Below, piece by piece: positions 54,754 to 63,700 of a stretch of DNA of 64,000 nt. The notes under the pieces are model-generated. The model saw nothing but the letters and a program-made list of their open reading frames with translations, was not told where the DNA came from and did no database searches. Position 1 is the first letter of the stretch. The number at the start of each line of letters is the position of its first letter. The DNA lies in assembly GCF_009695655.1 (NCBI RefSeq), contig NZ_VUNM01000001.1:124001-188000 (forward strand), in the 5' to 3' direction. Source of the DNA: Sharpea porci. GTDB lineage: Bacteria; Bacillota_I; Bacilli_A; Erysipelotrichales; Coprobacillaceae. The position numbers and the translations under genes are program-made.

Positions 54754-55713
54754 CTAAGCACTTTTGATGTACGCATCTGCCTCTTTTTCATTGAGATCAT
54801 ATACATCCATGATAAACGACTTGATTTCTTCTTCTGTCATTTTCAGATTTCTTTTCTTCTTGATCGTATTCATTATCATATCGTCAAACTTCTGCTTCAT
54901 CTTTGCCTCGTTCTCTTTGGCTCTTATTTCATTCTCTTTAGCTGTAGCTTCATTCGCTTTGGCCTCTTCCGCTTGCTTTCTGTATTCTTTAGCGTATTCT
55001 TCAGCGTATTCTTTTGCGTATTCTTCAGCGTACTCTTTTGCGTAATCTTTTGCATATTCTTCAACTTCTTTACACATTTCTGCTCTGCCCCTTTCGTCAT
55101 ATTTATAGTATGCCACCGATTTCTTTAGCTCGTCATAATACATCTCACTTGCCTCACGGCACAGGAGATCATGTACAAGTCTTCCGATTTCCGTACTGCT
55201 GTCCTTGTAAGCACAGTTAACGTAGATGATGTGATTGCCGTCATCGAAGCGCACGTTCATTGACAAATTGATGCGCTCAATCTCATAAACCGGCTTATTG
55301 CCCCTGAGATAGTCCTCCTCCATGAACATGATCACATAGGAGTCCTTCATGTCCCTGTAGTCCTCGCCTTCCTTAAGCATCACATGATCCAGCGCTGCGC
55401 TGTAATACCGTCCACGCTTCTTCAGCACCAGGACCCCTCCTGAACGCTGCATCTCGATGTCATATCTCTTTCCACTATTATCTCTCGCATAGATGTCGAA
55501 GGCAATATCTTTGCCCCCTGTTTCAGGATTAATCATGGTCTTCTGGACTTCCAGCCTTTCAACAACGATGCCCTGCTTTGCAAGGATGATGCTGAGTATG
55601 AGCTCGACTGCCTTGAGGTTGCCCTGAAAGACCACATTCATGAATGTGTCGTCAATAAGACGGAACCCATCGATGAGCTTGTCGACGCGCTGCTTGTTAT
55701 GATTGTTTTCCAT
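54754..55713 (-). CDS. Rpn-family/PD-(D/E)XK nuclease-type putative transposase, copy A
   Basis: This 319-residue protein of the recombination-promoting nuclease/PD-(D/E)XK transposase family has the likely catalytic core KDIAFDIYARDNSGKRYDIE, with MQR after it (Asp, Glu and Gln in the family pattern). A helical middle, a Lys/Glu/Ala/Tyr-rich repeat (KEYAEEYA type) and a conserved C-terminal cap follow. Such proteins cut DNA and promote RecA-independent recombination in E. coli. The N-terminal half is richer in G and C than its surroundings. It is 90 percent or more like copy B at 59654. Confidence 0.82.
   Translation of the reverse strand: MENNHNKQRVDKLIDGFRLIDDTFMNVVFQGNLKAVELILSIILAKQGIVVERLEVQKTMINPETGGKDIAFDIYARDNSGKRYDIEMQRSGGVLVLKKRGRYYSAALDHVMLKEGEDYRDMKDSYVIMFMEEDYLRGNKPVYEIERINLSMNVRFDDGNHIIYVNCAYKDSSTEIGRLVHDLLCREASEMYYDELKKSVAYYKYDERGRAEMCKEVEEYAKDYAKEYAEEYAKEYAEEYAKEYRKQAEEAKANEATAKENEIRAKENEAKMKQKFDDMIMNTIKKKRNLKMTEEEIKSFIMDVYDLNEKEADAYIKSA
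54985..55070 (-). repeat. Short tandem coding repeat in Rpn copy A
   Basis: A unit of about 24 bases encoding KEYAEEYA recurs three times here. Copy B and the fragments have fewer units, so the number varies between copies. Confidence 0.75.
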
Positions 55714-55926
55714 GGAATTTCACCTTCCTAACTGATAAGTTACACATGAGATTTTTATATATACAAGATTTCCTCTACAGCCATATAATATCATAGGCAA
55801 AACATCAAGTAAACATAATTGTTCTTTTTGTGATATATTTATTTAGTAATATAACATTCAAAATATACATATTTATATCTAACATGTAATTTATAGCATT
55901 CTCATATTTTTCTCACAGAAAACAAA

Positions 55927-55959
55927 AAAGACAGAGAACAGTTAGTGTTCTTTGTCTTT
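55927..55959 (-). terminator. Terminator of the glutaredoxin-like gene
   Basis: On the minus strand AAAGACA-A-AGAACA, a 5-base loop and TGTTCT-C-TGTCTTT then TTT. The same hairpin ends the large surface-protein gene at 60740-60772. Confidence 0.85.
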
Positions 55960-55965
55960 AACATG

Positions 55966-56244
55966 TTATTCAAAGGCCTTTGCCAGTACTTCTTTGAAAT
56001 GTTGCTTGATGTCATTAAAGCTATCTTGAGGACTACATTCATAAGCTTTTTCTTCATCAAGATAGAGTGTTGGCACATAGTAATAATCATGTGCATCCGC
56101 AAATGCAACTTCTTTTCTTTCATCCACTTTTTGAATTGGAATATCCTTATATTCTGGATGTTCTGTTAGAATTTCAGCAAATGCTTTTTCTCCATTACGG
56201 CAATAAGGACAACCTTGCATATAGAACCATGTGATTTTCTTCAT
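55966..56244 (-). CDS. Glutaredoxin/thioredoxin-like protein
   Basis: This 92-residue protein has the redox motif C12-P-Y-C15 (MQGCPYCRNG) and the cis-Pro segment VPTLYLDE. It is expected to reduce disulphides or glutathionyl/coenzyme mixed disulphides in the cytosol. The ATG at 56244 has GAGGTG about 9 bases upstream; a GTG 12 bases earlier overlaps that site. It lies between the two long direct repeats. Confidence 0.83.
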   Translation of the reverse strand: MKKITWFYMQGCPYCRNGEKAFAEILTEHPEYKDIPIQKVDERKEVAFADAHDYYYVPTLYLDEEKAYECSPQDSFNDIKQHFKEVLAKAFE

Positions 56245-56313
56245 ATGTTTTTTCACCTCTTGCCTTTATTATAGCTTTGAAAGCTTGTTTATTGAAATGA
56301 AACGCCTCAATAA

Positions 56314-58374
56314 TTATTCTTCATCAAGAATATACTGTGCTGCAGATTCTCCAGCCATTCTTCCAGAGTTAATCGCAAAGCCCATTGTGTTCCCTGGTAA
56401 TGTGAAGTTATAGGAATCTCCATAAATAGTATTGGCATCAGATCCTGCAGAGTATAAACCAGGAATTGGTAAATAGTCTTCGCCTAGAACTTCACAATAC
56501 TTGTTGATACGGATACCACCAATAGTACCATAAGCACCTAGATAGAATTTACCAACAAGATACTTTCCTTTACCTGTGATCTTATGAAGGAAATCTGGAT
56601 TCTTTCCAAACTGAGTATCCCTTCCAGTTTCACAAGCTTCATTATAAGCTTCAACTGTATTCTTTAATGTATCGGGATGAATATGAAGTTTCTCAGCTAA
56701 TTCATCAAGTGTGCTTGCTTCAATATAAGCATCATATTCTTGCTCTACTGCACGTTTAGCTTCAGCTTCAAAACCAAAGAAACAGTCAGCTGGATGGACG
56801 ATATCGAAAATATCTGGTCCATTTTTCTTATAATGATTCAAGATTGCACCATCCATGATACAGTAGGCATAATGACCTGGCTGTAAGGCTATGGCGTTAC
56901 CTGTGAAAGTTGTATTGCCCATACGGTCTTCATTCATGAAACGTTCACCATACTGGTTGATTAATAAATTAGGTTGTCTTAATACGGCATCCAATAAGAA
57001 CCAGTTCATATTATCAGGCAGCTGATAAATAGCTTCAATTCCTGCACCAAACTTCATTGCGCCTGCACGCCACATCATCTTTAATCCATCACCAGTAATA
57101 CCAGGAATCTGGAATGGATAATAATCCTCACCTAGATGGAGATTGAATTCTTCTTCAATCATTTCTTTGTTGTTACCAAAACCACCAGTAGCTACAATAA
57201 CAGCCTTGCCACGGGCTTCAATTTGTTGTCCAGCCTGGTCAACAGCACGTACGCCTACGACTTTTTCGCCTTCTTTAATTAAATCAACAACTGTTGTTTC
57301 CATGACAAACTGAGCACCCAATTCCTTTGCACGTGCAGTCATTGCTTTAATCATTCCTCCTGCAGCACGTGGGCCAATAACGCCATTTTCTGGTTTAACG
57401 ATATGCCATGTTGCTTCTGACTCTGCAAAATACTTAAATGCTCCCGCAAATTCCACACCCATGTCTTCTAACCAGCGAATAGTATCCGCTGATTTATGGA
57501 AATATGTTGAAACTAAATCTGCATCAACTCTCCAGTGCGTATAGTCCATATGCATTGCTAGGGCATCTTTGACAGTAATCTGATTGAATTTTTTTTTCTG
57601 GACATCAGTATCAATGCCTAATGGTCCCATACCCATATTCGCTGCGCCACCTGTTGTATTGGATTTTTCAAATACAATTGTTTTCAGATGCTTTTCTCCA
57701 GCGGCAATAGCTGCTCCCAAGCCAGCAGGTCCAGCTGCTACAACAATAACATCGGCATTCATTTCCTTCATCTTTCCATTTCCTTTCCACTCTATTGTTT
57801 GTTCAACCTTTGTTTGTAAGTTCTTTCTAAAGAGTACAGCCTGTGGTCTAACACGCTTTCTTACCACACGTTTCTCTTTAACTCTCTTTTTCCTTTTAAG
57901 ACTAATTGGTTCATCAGGTAATTCTGGAAGTACACCTGTCATACATTTCATTGCATTTGTTTCACACAAATGAAGACACTTACCACACTTGACACAATTA
58001 AAATCATCAATGACATGTATATCATCCTTTTCTCCAAGTATGGCATGTACCTCACAGATATCATGACATCCATTACATAGCTTTGGATCAATATAATAAT
58101 GAATAAGATCTTGGCATTGCAGCGTTGGGCATTCCCCTTTGATATGCGCCTGTACTTCTTCATTGAAATTCTCTAATAAGCTTAACAATGTCTTCTTCCC
58201 ATTTGTACCTACAGAACAATTCGAATAGACATCCATCGCATTCACAATGTCTTTCATTACATCAAAACCCTGTTCCTTGCACTTTCCACTTGTAAGATCA
58301 CTAAAGAGAGCGGCTAACTGCATATAGCCTTCACGACAGAAGACACAACGACCACAGCTTTTTTCTTGATTCAT
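56314..58374 (-). CDS. FeS flavoprotein: NuoF C-terminal module + two [4Fe-4S] sites + fumarate-reductase-like FAD domain, probably 5'-truncated
   Basis: This 686-residue protein starts with the NuoF-type cluster motif SCGRCVFCREG and its helical domain (to about 90). A ferredoxin region follows with CNGCHDIC and CVKCGKCLHLC, then a basic linker and an FAD_binding_2/fumarate reductase flavoprotein domain from about residue 215 (VIVVAAGPAGLGAAIAAGE; GTIGGIRINKYC near the end). In NuoF-like proteins the FMN/NADH domain precedes SCGxCxxC; here the frame begins at that motif. The ATG has no ribosome site and the upstream DNA is the middle of a lysR gene. I infer loss of the N-terminal part and promoter. 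Confidence 0.75.
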   Translation of the reverse strand: MNQEKSCGRCVFCREGYMQLAALFSDLTSGKCKEQGFDVMKDIVNAMDVYSNCSVGTNGKKTLLSLLENFNEEVQAHIKGECPTLQCQDLIHYYIDPKLCNGCHDICEVHAILGEKDDIHVIDDFNCVKCGKCLHLCETNAMKCMTGVLPELPDEPISLKRKKRVKEKRVVRKRVRPQAVLFRKNLQTKVEQTIEWKGNGKMKEMNADVIVVAAGPAGLGAAIAAGEKHLKTIVFEKSNTTGGAANMGMGPLGIDTDVQKKKFNQITVKDALAMHMDYTHWRVDADLVSTYFHKSADTIRWLEDMGVEFAGAFKYFAESEATWHIVKPENGVIGPRAAGGMIKAMTARAKELGAQFVMETTVVDLIKEGEKVVGVRAVDQAGQQIEARGKAVIVATGGFGNNKEMIEEEFNLHLGEDYYPFQIPGITGDGLKMMWRAGAMKFGAGIEAIYQLPDNMNWFLLDAVLRQPNLLINQYGERFMNEDRMGNTTFTGNAIALQPGHYAYCIMDGAILNHYKKNGPDIFDIVHPADCFFGFEAEAKRAVEQEYDAYIEASTLDELAEKLHIHPDTLKNTVEAYNEACETGRDTQFGKNPDFLHKITGKGKYLVGKFYLGAYGTIGGIRINKYCEVLGEDYLPIPGLYSAGSDANTIYGDSYNFTLPGNTMGFAINSGRMAGESAAQYILDEE

Positions 58375-58827
58375 TCGAATACGCTTGAAGCTTCTTCCTT
58401 AACACATTACCATTTCTTGGAAATTGATAAGATTCCTTATTACCTTGTCGTATCTAGAAATCATCCACTCGCCAAAAGAAATAGTGTTAAGCTTAAGGAT
58501 ATTGAACAAGAGCATCATTTCATTCTATGTCAAAAATCAACATTCTCAACGCTAGAATTTGCGAAACAGACATGGGATATAGAAAACCTTCATCCAACCT
58601 TCGAAAGTGTTGACAACCGCCTCACTCTTTTGATGAAGCTTTCACAAAATGCAGGTGTTAGCCTCCTACCCGCTTATATGATTAAAGGTTATGAAGACAA
58701 GCTAACATTAATTCCACTAGAAGACTTTCATTCTACAGTCTATCGTATCATGGGAATTAATGATCTTCATTCATTTAGAGGACGGCTAATTTTTCTAGAA
58801 GAAATGCGCAAACTTCTCCATATCTAA
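58366..58827 (+). pseudogene. LysR-type regulator, C-terminal half only
   Basis: This frame of about 153 codons matches the effector-binding domain of LysR regulators (YYLVVSRNHPLAKRN, NAGVSLLPAYMIKG) without any helix-turn-helix part. No plausible start with a ribosome site exists. It begins at the same place where the divergent flavoprotein frame begins. Such regulators usually face their target gene, so one deletion across the shared promoter would explain both truncations. Confidence 0.8.
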
Positions 58828-58854
58828 AAAGGGCAACTCATGAGTAGTCCTTTT
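58827..58854 (+). terminator. Terminator behind the lysR remnant
   Basis: AAAAGG and CCTTTT enclose an imperfect stem around ACTCATGAGT. Confidence 0.6.
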
Positions 58855-59043
58855 AGCATGATTATTATATTATTGCTTAACTTATAAAATAGATCATTAT
58901 GCAAAAGAATCAATTTAGACAAAGCTCTTTCTATTTATACGTTTTCCAGAATAAAGCCATCATCAGCTATTGACCATTCTTTTGATAGAAAAAGATAAAC
59001 TTATCTTTGCCTTTTCCGATAATAAATAAATTACTGCCAAATT

Positions 59044-59349
59044 CTATTGAACTCTTTTAATGTACGCATCTGCCTCTTTTTCACTGAGATCATATACATC
59101 CATGATAAACAACTTGATTTCTTCTTCTGCCATTTTCAGACCTCTTTTCTTCTTGACCGCATTCATTATCATATTGTCAAACTTTTTCTTCATCTTTGCT
59201 TCGTTCTCTTTAGCTTTAGCTTCATTCTCTTTGGCCTCTTCCGCTTGCTTTCTATATTCTTTAGCGTAATCTTCAGCGTATTCCTTAGCGTAATCTTTTG
59301 CATATTCTTCAACTTCCTTACACATTTCTGTTCTGCCCCCTTTCGTCAT
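59044..59349 (-). pseudogene. C-terminal fragment of an Rpn/PD-(D/E)XK gene, second module
   Basis: A 101-codon piece matches the end of the Rpn proteins, from GRTEMCKEVEEYAKDYAK to DLSEKEADAYIKRVQ, with one KEYAEDYA repeat. It lies downstream of Rpn copy B as the 54426 fragment lies downstream of copy A. The sequence behind its start (TTTATAGCTTA, AAAGATCCACATG) matches that behind the first fragment, so the fragment-plus-gene module itself was duplicated. Confidence 0.75.
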
Positions 59350-59392
59350 GTTTATAGCTTACCAAAGATCCACATGGCTGATATTCATCTTA

Positions 59393-59593
59393 CTAATGAC
59401 AAAAACTAGTAAATATCCAACGGCTAAGCCAATGGCTTTTCAATTCCATGCATAGCTCTGCATCTACCAGCTGGTTTCTATTGTACTCTTCGATTTTCTT
59501 TGTATTCTTACCTACTGTATCTACGTAACATCTTCTGCACAAGAAAGATTTGTTTGGACCACCAGACAATCTGGGAGGGTGTTTTAAAATCAA
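59393..59593 (-). pseudogene. Possible inserted gene fragment with a C-x-x-C pair
   Basis: This stretch of about 190 bases is present only in the second Rpn module. On the minus strand it encodes RLSGGPNKSFLCRRCYVDTV and a charged continuation, coding-like but with no true start and not recognised. It may be a remnant of a mobile element that entered between fragment and gene. Confidence 0.4.
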
Positions 59594-59622
59594 CAGGCAA
59601 TGATATATTTGTCATTGCCTGT
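59593..59622 (-). terminator. Terminator of Rpn copy B
   Basis: ACAGGCAATGA, an 8-base loop and TCATTGCCTGT; the counterpart of the hairpin at 54689-54720. Confidence 0.7.
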
Positions 59623-59653
59623 CTCTGAAACATCAATAAATTAATGTAAAAGA

Positions 59654-60526
59654 CTACTGAACTCTTTTGATGTACGCATCTGCCTCTTTTTCACTGAGAT
59701 CATATACATCCATGATAAACGACTTGATTTCTTCTTCTGCCATTTTCAGATTTCTTTTCTTCTTGACCGCATTCATAATCATATCGTCAAACTTTTGCTT
59801 CATCTTTGCTTCGTTCTCTTTGGCCTCTTCCGCTTGCTTTCTGTATTCCTTAGCGTAATCTTTTGCATATTCTTCAACTTCCTTACACATTTCTGTTCTG
59901 CCCCTTTCGTCATGTTTATAGTATGCCACCGATTTCTTTAGCTCGTCATAATACATCTCACTTGCCTCACGGCACAGGAGATCATGTACAAGTCTTCCGA
60001 TCTCCGTACTGCTGTCCTCGTAGGCACAGTTAACGTAGATGATGTGATTGCCGTCATCAAAGCGCTTGCCTGTTAAAATATCCATTCGCTCAAAAGCATA
60101 GATAGGTCTACTGCCCTTGAGATAGTCCTCCTCCATGAACATGATCACATAGGAGTCCTTCATGTCCCTGTAGTCCTCGCCTTCCTTAAGCATCACATGA
60201 TCCAGTGCTGCGCTGTAATACCGTCCACGCTTCTTCAGCACCAGGATCCCTCCCGAACGCTGCATCTCGATGTCATATCTCTTTCCACTATTATCTCTCG
60301 CATAGATGTCGAAGGCAATATCTTTGCCCCCTGTTTCAGGATTAATCATGGTCTTCTGGACTGCCAGCCTTTCAACAACGATGCCCTGCTTCGCAAGGAT
60401 GATGCTGAGTATGAGCTCAACTGCCTTGAGGTTGCCCTGAAAGACCACATTCATGAATGTGTCGTCAATAAGACGGAACCCGTCGATGAGCTTGTCGACG
60501 CGTTGCTTGTTATGATTGTTTTCCAT
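59654..60526 (-). CDS. Rpn-family/PD-(D/E)XK nuclease-type putative transposase, copy B
   Basis: This 290-residue paralogue of the protein at 54754 has the same catalytic core (KDIAFDIYARD, YDIEMQR). It is shorter because it has fewer KEYAEEYA and KENEAK repeats. One block differs sharply from copy A (KGSRPIYAFERMDILTGKRF against RGNKPVYEIERINLSMNVRF), while both flanks are almost identical, which suggests mosaic exchange. The start follows GGAAGGTGA. Confidence 0.82.
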   Translation of the reverse strand: MENNHNKQRVDKLIDGFRLIDDTFMNVVFQGNLKAVELILSIILAKQGIVVERLAVQKTMINPETGGKDIAFDIYARDNSGKRYDIEMQRSGGILVLKKRGRYYSAALDHVMLKEGEDYRDMKDSYVIMFMEEDYLKGSRPIYAFERMDILTGKRFDDGNHIIYVNCAYEDSSTEIGRLVHDLLCREASEMYYDELKKSVAYYKHDERGRTEMCKEVEEYAKDYAKEYRKQAEEAKENEAKMKQKFDDMIMNAVKKKRNLKMAEEEIKSFIMDVYDLSEKEADAYIKRVQ

Positions 60527-60739
60527 GGAATTTCACCTTCCTAACTGATAAGTTACACATGAGATTTTTATATATACAAGATTTCCTCTACAGCCAAATA
60601 ATATCATAGGCAAAACATCAAGTAAACATAATAATGCTTTTTATGATATATTTATTTTATTATATAACATTTAAAATATACATGATTATATCTAATATGT
60701 AATTTATTACATTATCATTTTTTTCTCACAGAAAACAAA

Positions 60740-60772
60740 AAAGACAGAGAGCAGTTAGTGTTCTTTGTCTTT
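60740..60772 (-). terminator. Terminator of the large surface-protein gene
   Basis: AAAGACA and TGTCTTT with an inner stem and a T run on the minus strand, just behind the stop codon; part of direct repeat B. Confidence 0.8.
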
Positions 60773-60783
60773 CTATGAAATGC

Positions 60784-63700
60784 TTAACTTATTGAGTCTC
60801 TTCTTTTCTTTCTTAAGACAAAAGCCATTCCAGCTGATGCAATAAGTGTAAGCATCCAGGATTCTAGAGATGTGTTGTCACCAGTAGCAACCACCTTTGT
60901 TTGTTCTTTTGTTGGAGCTGAAGTTGTTGCCTTTGGTTGTATTGTTGTAGTAGGTATATCTTTGTAACCTAATAAGAATGATGAATACTTATCATTAGTA
61001 AAGATAAGTGTATTACCTTCTTGTTTTAAGTCAATACATTCTATTAAACCATTATGCAGACGTAAAAGATAGAAAGTACGCCCTGGCTTGAGATAAGAAC
61101 TTATATCAATACTAAATGTTATAGGCTGGCTAAGCGAAGTTATGGATGAAATACCATCAGCCGTCTTTAACATAATAGAAAGTGTGAAATAGTCAAGTGG
61201 ATTAATTGCATTCATATGAGCATACTCACTTAATTGATAAACATCATCACTATTAGCATCTTTGTCATAAATAACTTTCACTTCAATATTTTCTTTGTTG
61301 TAGAGTCTATTCGCAATATCATCCTGATCTAAACCAGACTTAGCATTTTGTAATGTCATAATCTGTACATCAAGATCATGATCCTTAATATCATAGTGAT
61401 GTTGTATTTCACTATCTACATTAAGAATAGCAAACAGTTCTTTTAGTTTATCATTATATGCTTTTGTTTTTACTTCTAAATCTTGTTTTGCTTCAATGAG
61501 CTGTTGATTTATAGTTTCAGCTTGTTGCAGAGCTTTTTCATAGGCAATTCTTGCATTAGCTTCAACAAGTACAGCTTGCTGATAAAGCTGCATAGCTTGT
61601 TGATATTCATTGAATAATGAGGAATCATTATTCAAAAGATTGTGATCGTGAATCGCATTGTAGCTCGTGAGATAGCGTTGATATGTATTATTGTTTTGAT
61701 AATATGCTTCTTTAAGAGCCTCATTAGTTTTCTTCACTTCAGCAATCTTTTCTTCTAATCCACTCTTTTCCTGTTCTAACACCTTTACTTCTTCACTCGC
61801 AAGTTCTTTCTTTTCCAACGCCTCTTTTAAATTATCATGCGCATTGACCAATTCAGTTAGAATACGCGTTGCTTCATCAAGCTCTTCTTTTTTAGCTTTT
61901 GTCTGCTTTCTTGCTTCTTCATACTGCTTTATTGCTTGTGTAACTTTGTCTTGTGCTTCTGTCTGAGATGTTGTTGCACTTTTAAATTCAGTTTGTTTAA
62001 AAGTGAGATCAGCCTGAGCTTTATCCTGTTCTTCTAAAGCCTTCTTATAAGCATTCTGCTTGCTTATAAGATTCTTTTGGGCAAGTTTTTGATCATTATG
62101 AAATTGATTCAATGTCTTTGTTGCTTCATCATATGCAGTCTTATAGCTATCAACAGCATGATCTTTCTCTTTAACAATATCTAACTGCTGATTATAGTTA
62201 CTCACAGCCTCATCCTTCTTGGAAGTTAAGATTGCTAAGTTTTGTTGTAATGTAGCTAATGTATTCTTTGCATCTCTTAGTTCATTTTCAACACTTTCTA
62301 GCTTTTTCTCAATAGCTTCTTTAGCATCAGTTGGACTACCATTTTGTTTAATTTCATCAACTCTCTTTTGGCCTGATTCTTGTGCAACCTGTGCTTGTTT
62401 AACAGCATTATCTTTCTGTTGAACTGTTTCTTGTCGTGTTTGTATTTCCTTTTCTAGCGTTGATTTCTTGTTGGTGAGTGATGTAAGTTGAGTATTAGCA
62501 TTGTCATAGTTTGTCTTTGTATTATTTAAGTATGTTTGATAATCATTTAGTTGCTGTTCAAATTCATCAACACTCATGGCATAGCCATACTTTGGATAAT
62601 TATTGAAACGTTGTGCATAATAAGTATAGATATATGTAAATGATTTGCCATTAGCATTTGTGCCTTCTTTAGGAACATTTATATAAGCTACACCAGTTGT
62701 TTCATATTGGTCTAATAAGTTCTCTAAATGACCTGTAGCACTATGATAATCTTGATCTGAATTTTTCTTATCTTTTCGATTATCATAATCGGCCTGCGTT
62801 GGATATTTGGTTTTTACAGCTTGTTCCAGATTGTACCAGTAGAGGTAGGGCTCAGTATAGTTTGTAAAGCCAACCTTCTGATAAAGCTTAATACCATTCT
62901 CATCTATACCTTTATCAACATCATCCTTAATTAAACCATTATGTGTCATAGTATCACTAAGCATATATTTAAGAAAATCAGGATTATTATAATCAGCCTG
63001 ACTTACACTTTCAGGATCATTGATCCATACTTTATCCTTGTTATACTTATAGTAACGATATGCTTCAAAGAGATGTCCCTTGCCTGCGGAAGCGACATAG
63101 GCAATATTCTCTCCACCCCATAAAGCACCTGTATGACCGTATTTGTATCTACCATTGGCATTCGCATTAATAATGGCCGATGCCATTTCTTCATAAGAAA
63201 CTTTTAATGGCTTAATATCTGGATCATTCTTGCTTGCTCTTAAAGCATTGGTCATCTTTAGCATTTCTATGGAATTTTTGATATTCTCTAAGCTTGATGC
63301 ATCATCCTTCTCTCCCATATGGGTAAACTGTGTAATTTCTACAAATTCATTCCACATACCATATGGATCAGAATATGTCTTATCACTAAACATCTGCAGT
63401 GTATAATCGATAGCTTTTACCAATGTACTATTTGATGCATTCTGTGCCTTCACATAGTTTAAGAAACCTTTAAAGCTATTAGCTTCAGCAGTAGTACTAT
63501 TCTCATAAGCTGTTTTAAGTGTAGCAACATTCTTTTCCTGTTCAGCAATCTCATTATTAAGTTCATTATGATTATTCTGAGCTGTTTTTAATGATGCATT
63601 AGCTTGGTTATAATCATCTTGAGCTTGTTGTAATGCTTTTTGTGCATTTTCTAATTCTTCTTGAGCTTGAGTAAAATCAACAGTTTGTGTGAGTGAGGCA

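Larger units (their letters stand above)
54689..55959. repeat. Long direct repeat, copy A (Rpn gene with its flanks)
   Basis: The Rpn gene, its terminator and about 245 bases upstream, including another terminator (55927-55959), recur with high identity at 59593-60772 in the same orientation. The identity continues outside the coding region (for example CTAACTGATAAGTTACACAT in both), so a whole segment was duplicated. Confidence 0.88.
59593..60772. repeat. Long direct repeat, copy B (Rpn gene with its flanks)
   Basis: Second copy of the segment at 54689-55959, in the same orientation and 4.9 kb away. The intervening DNA holds the glutaredoxin-like gene, the truncated flavoprotein and lysR genes and an Rpn fragment. 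Confidence 0.88.

Noticed and set aside
54985-55070. Short regularly spaced repeats that could be taken for a CRISPR array
   Set aside because: They are in-frame tandem units inside the Rpn coding region, with no spacers and no cas genes.
54764-55220. Open frames antisense to both Rpn genes
   Set aside because: They appear in both copies because the sequences are duplicated; they have no ribosome sites and mirror the helical repeat codons.
54426-60772. A prophage or integrative element
   Set aside because: No integrase, structural, replication or conjugation gene and no attachment repeats are visible; duplicated Rpn genes explain the repeats.
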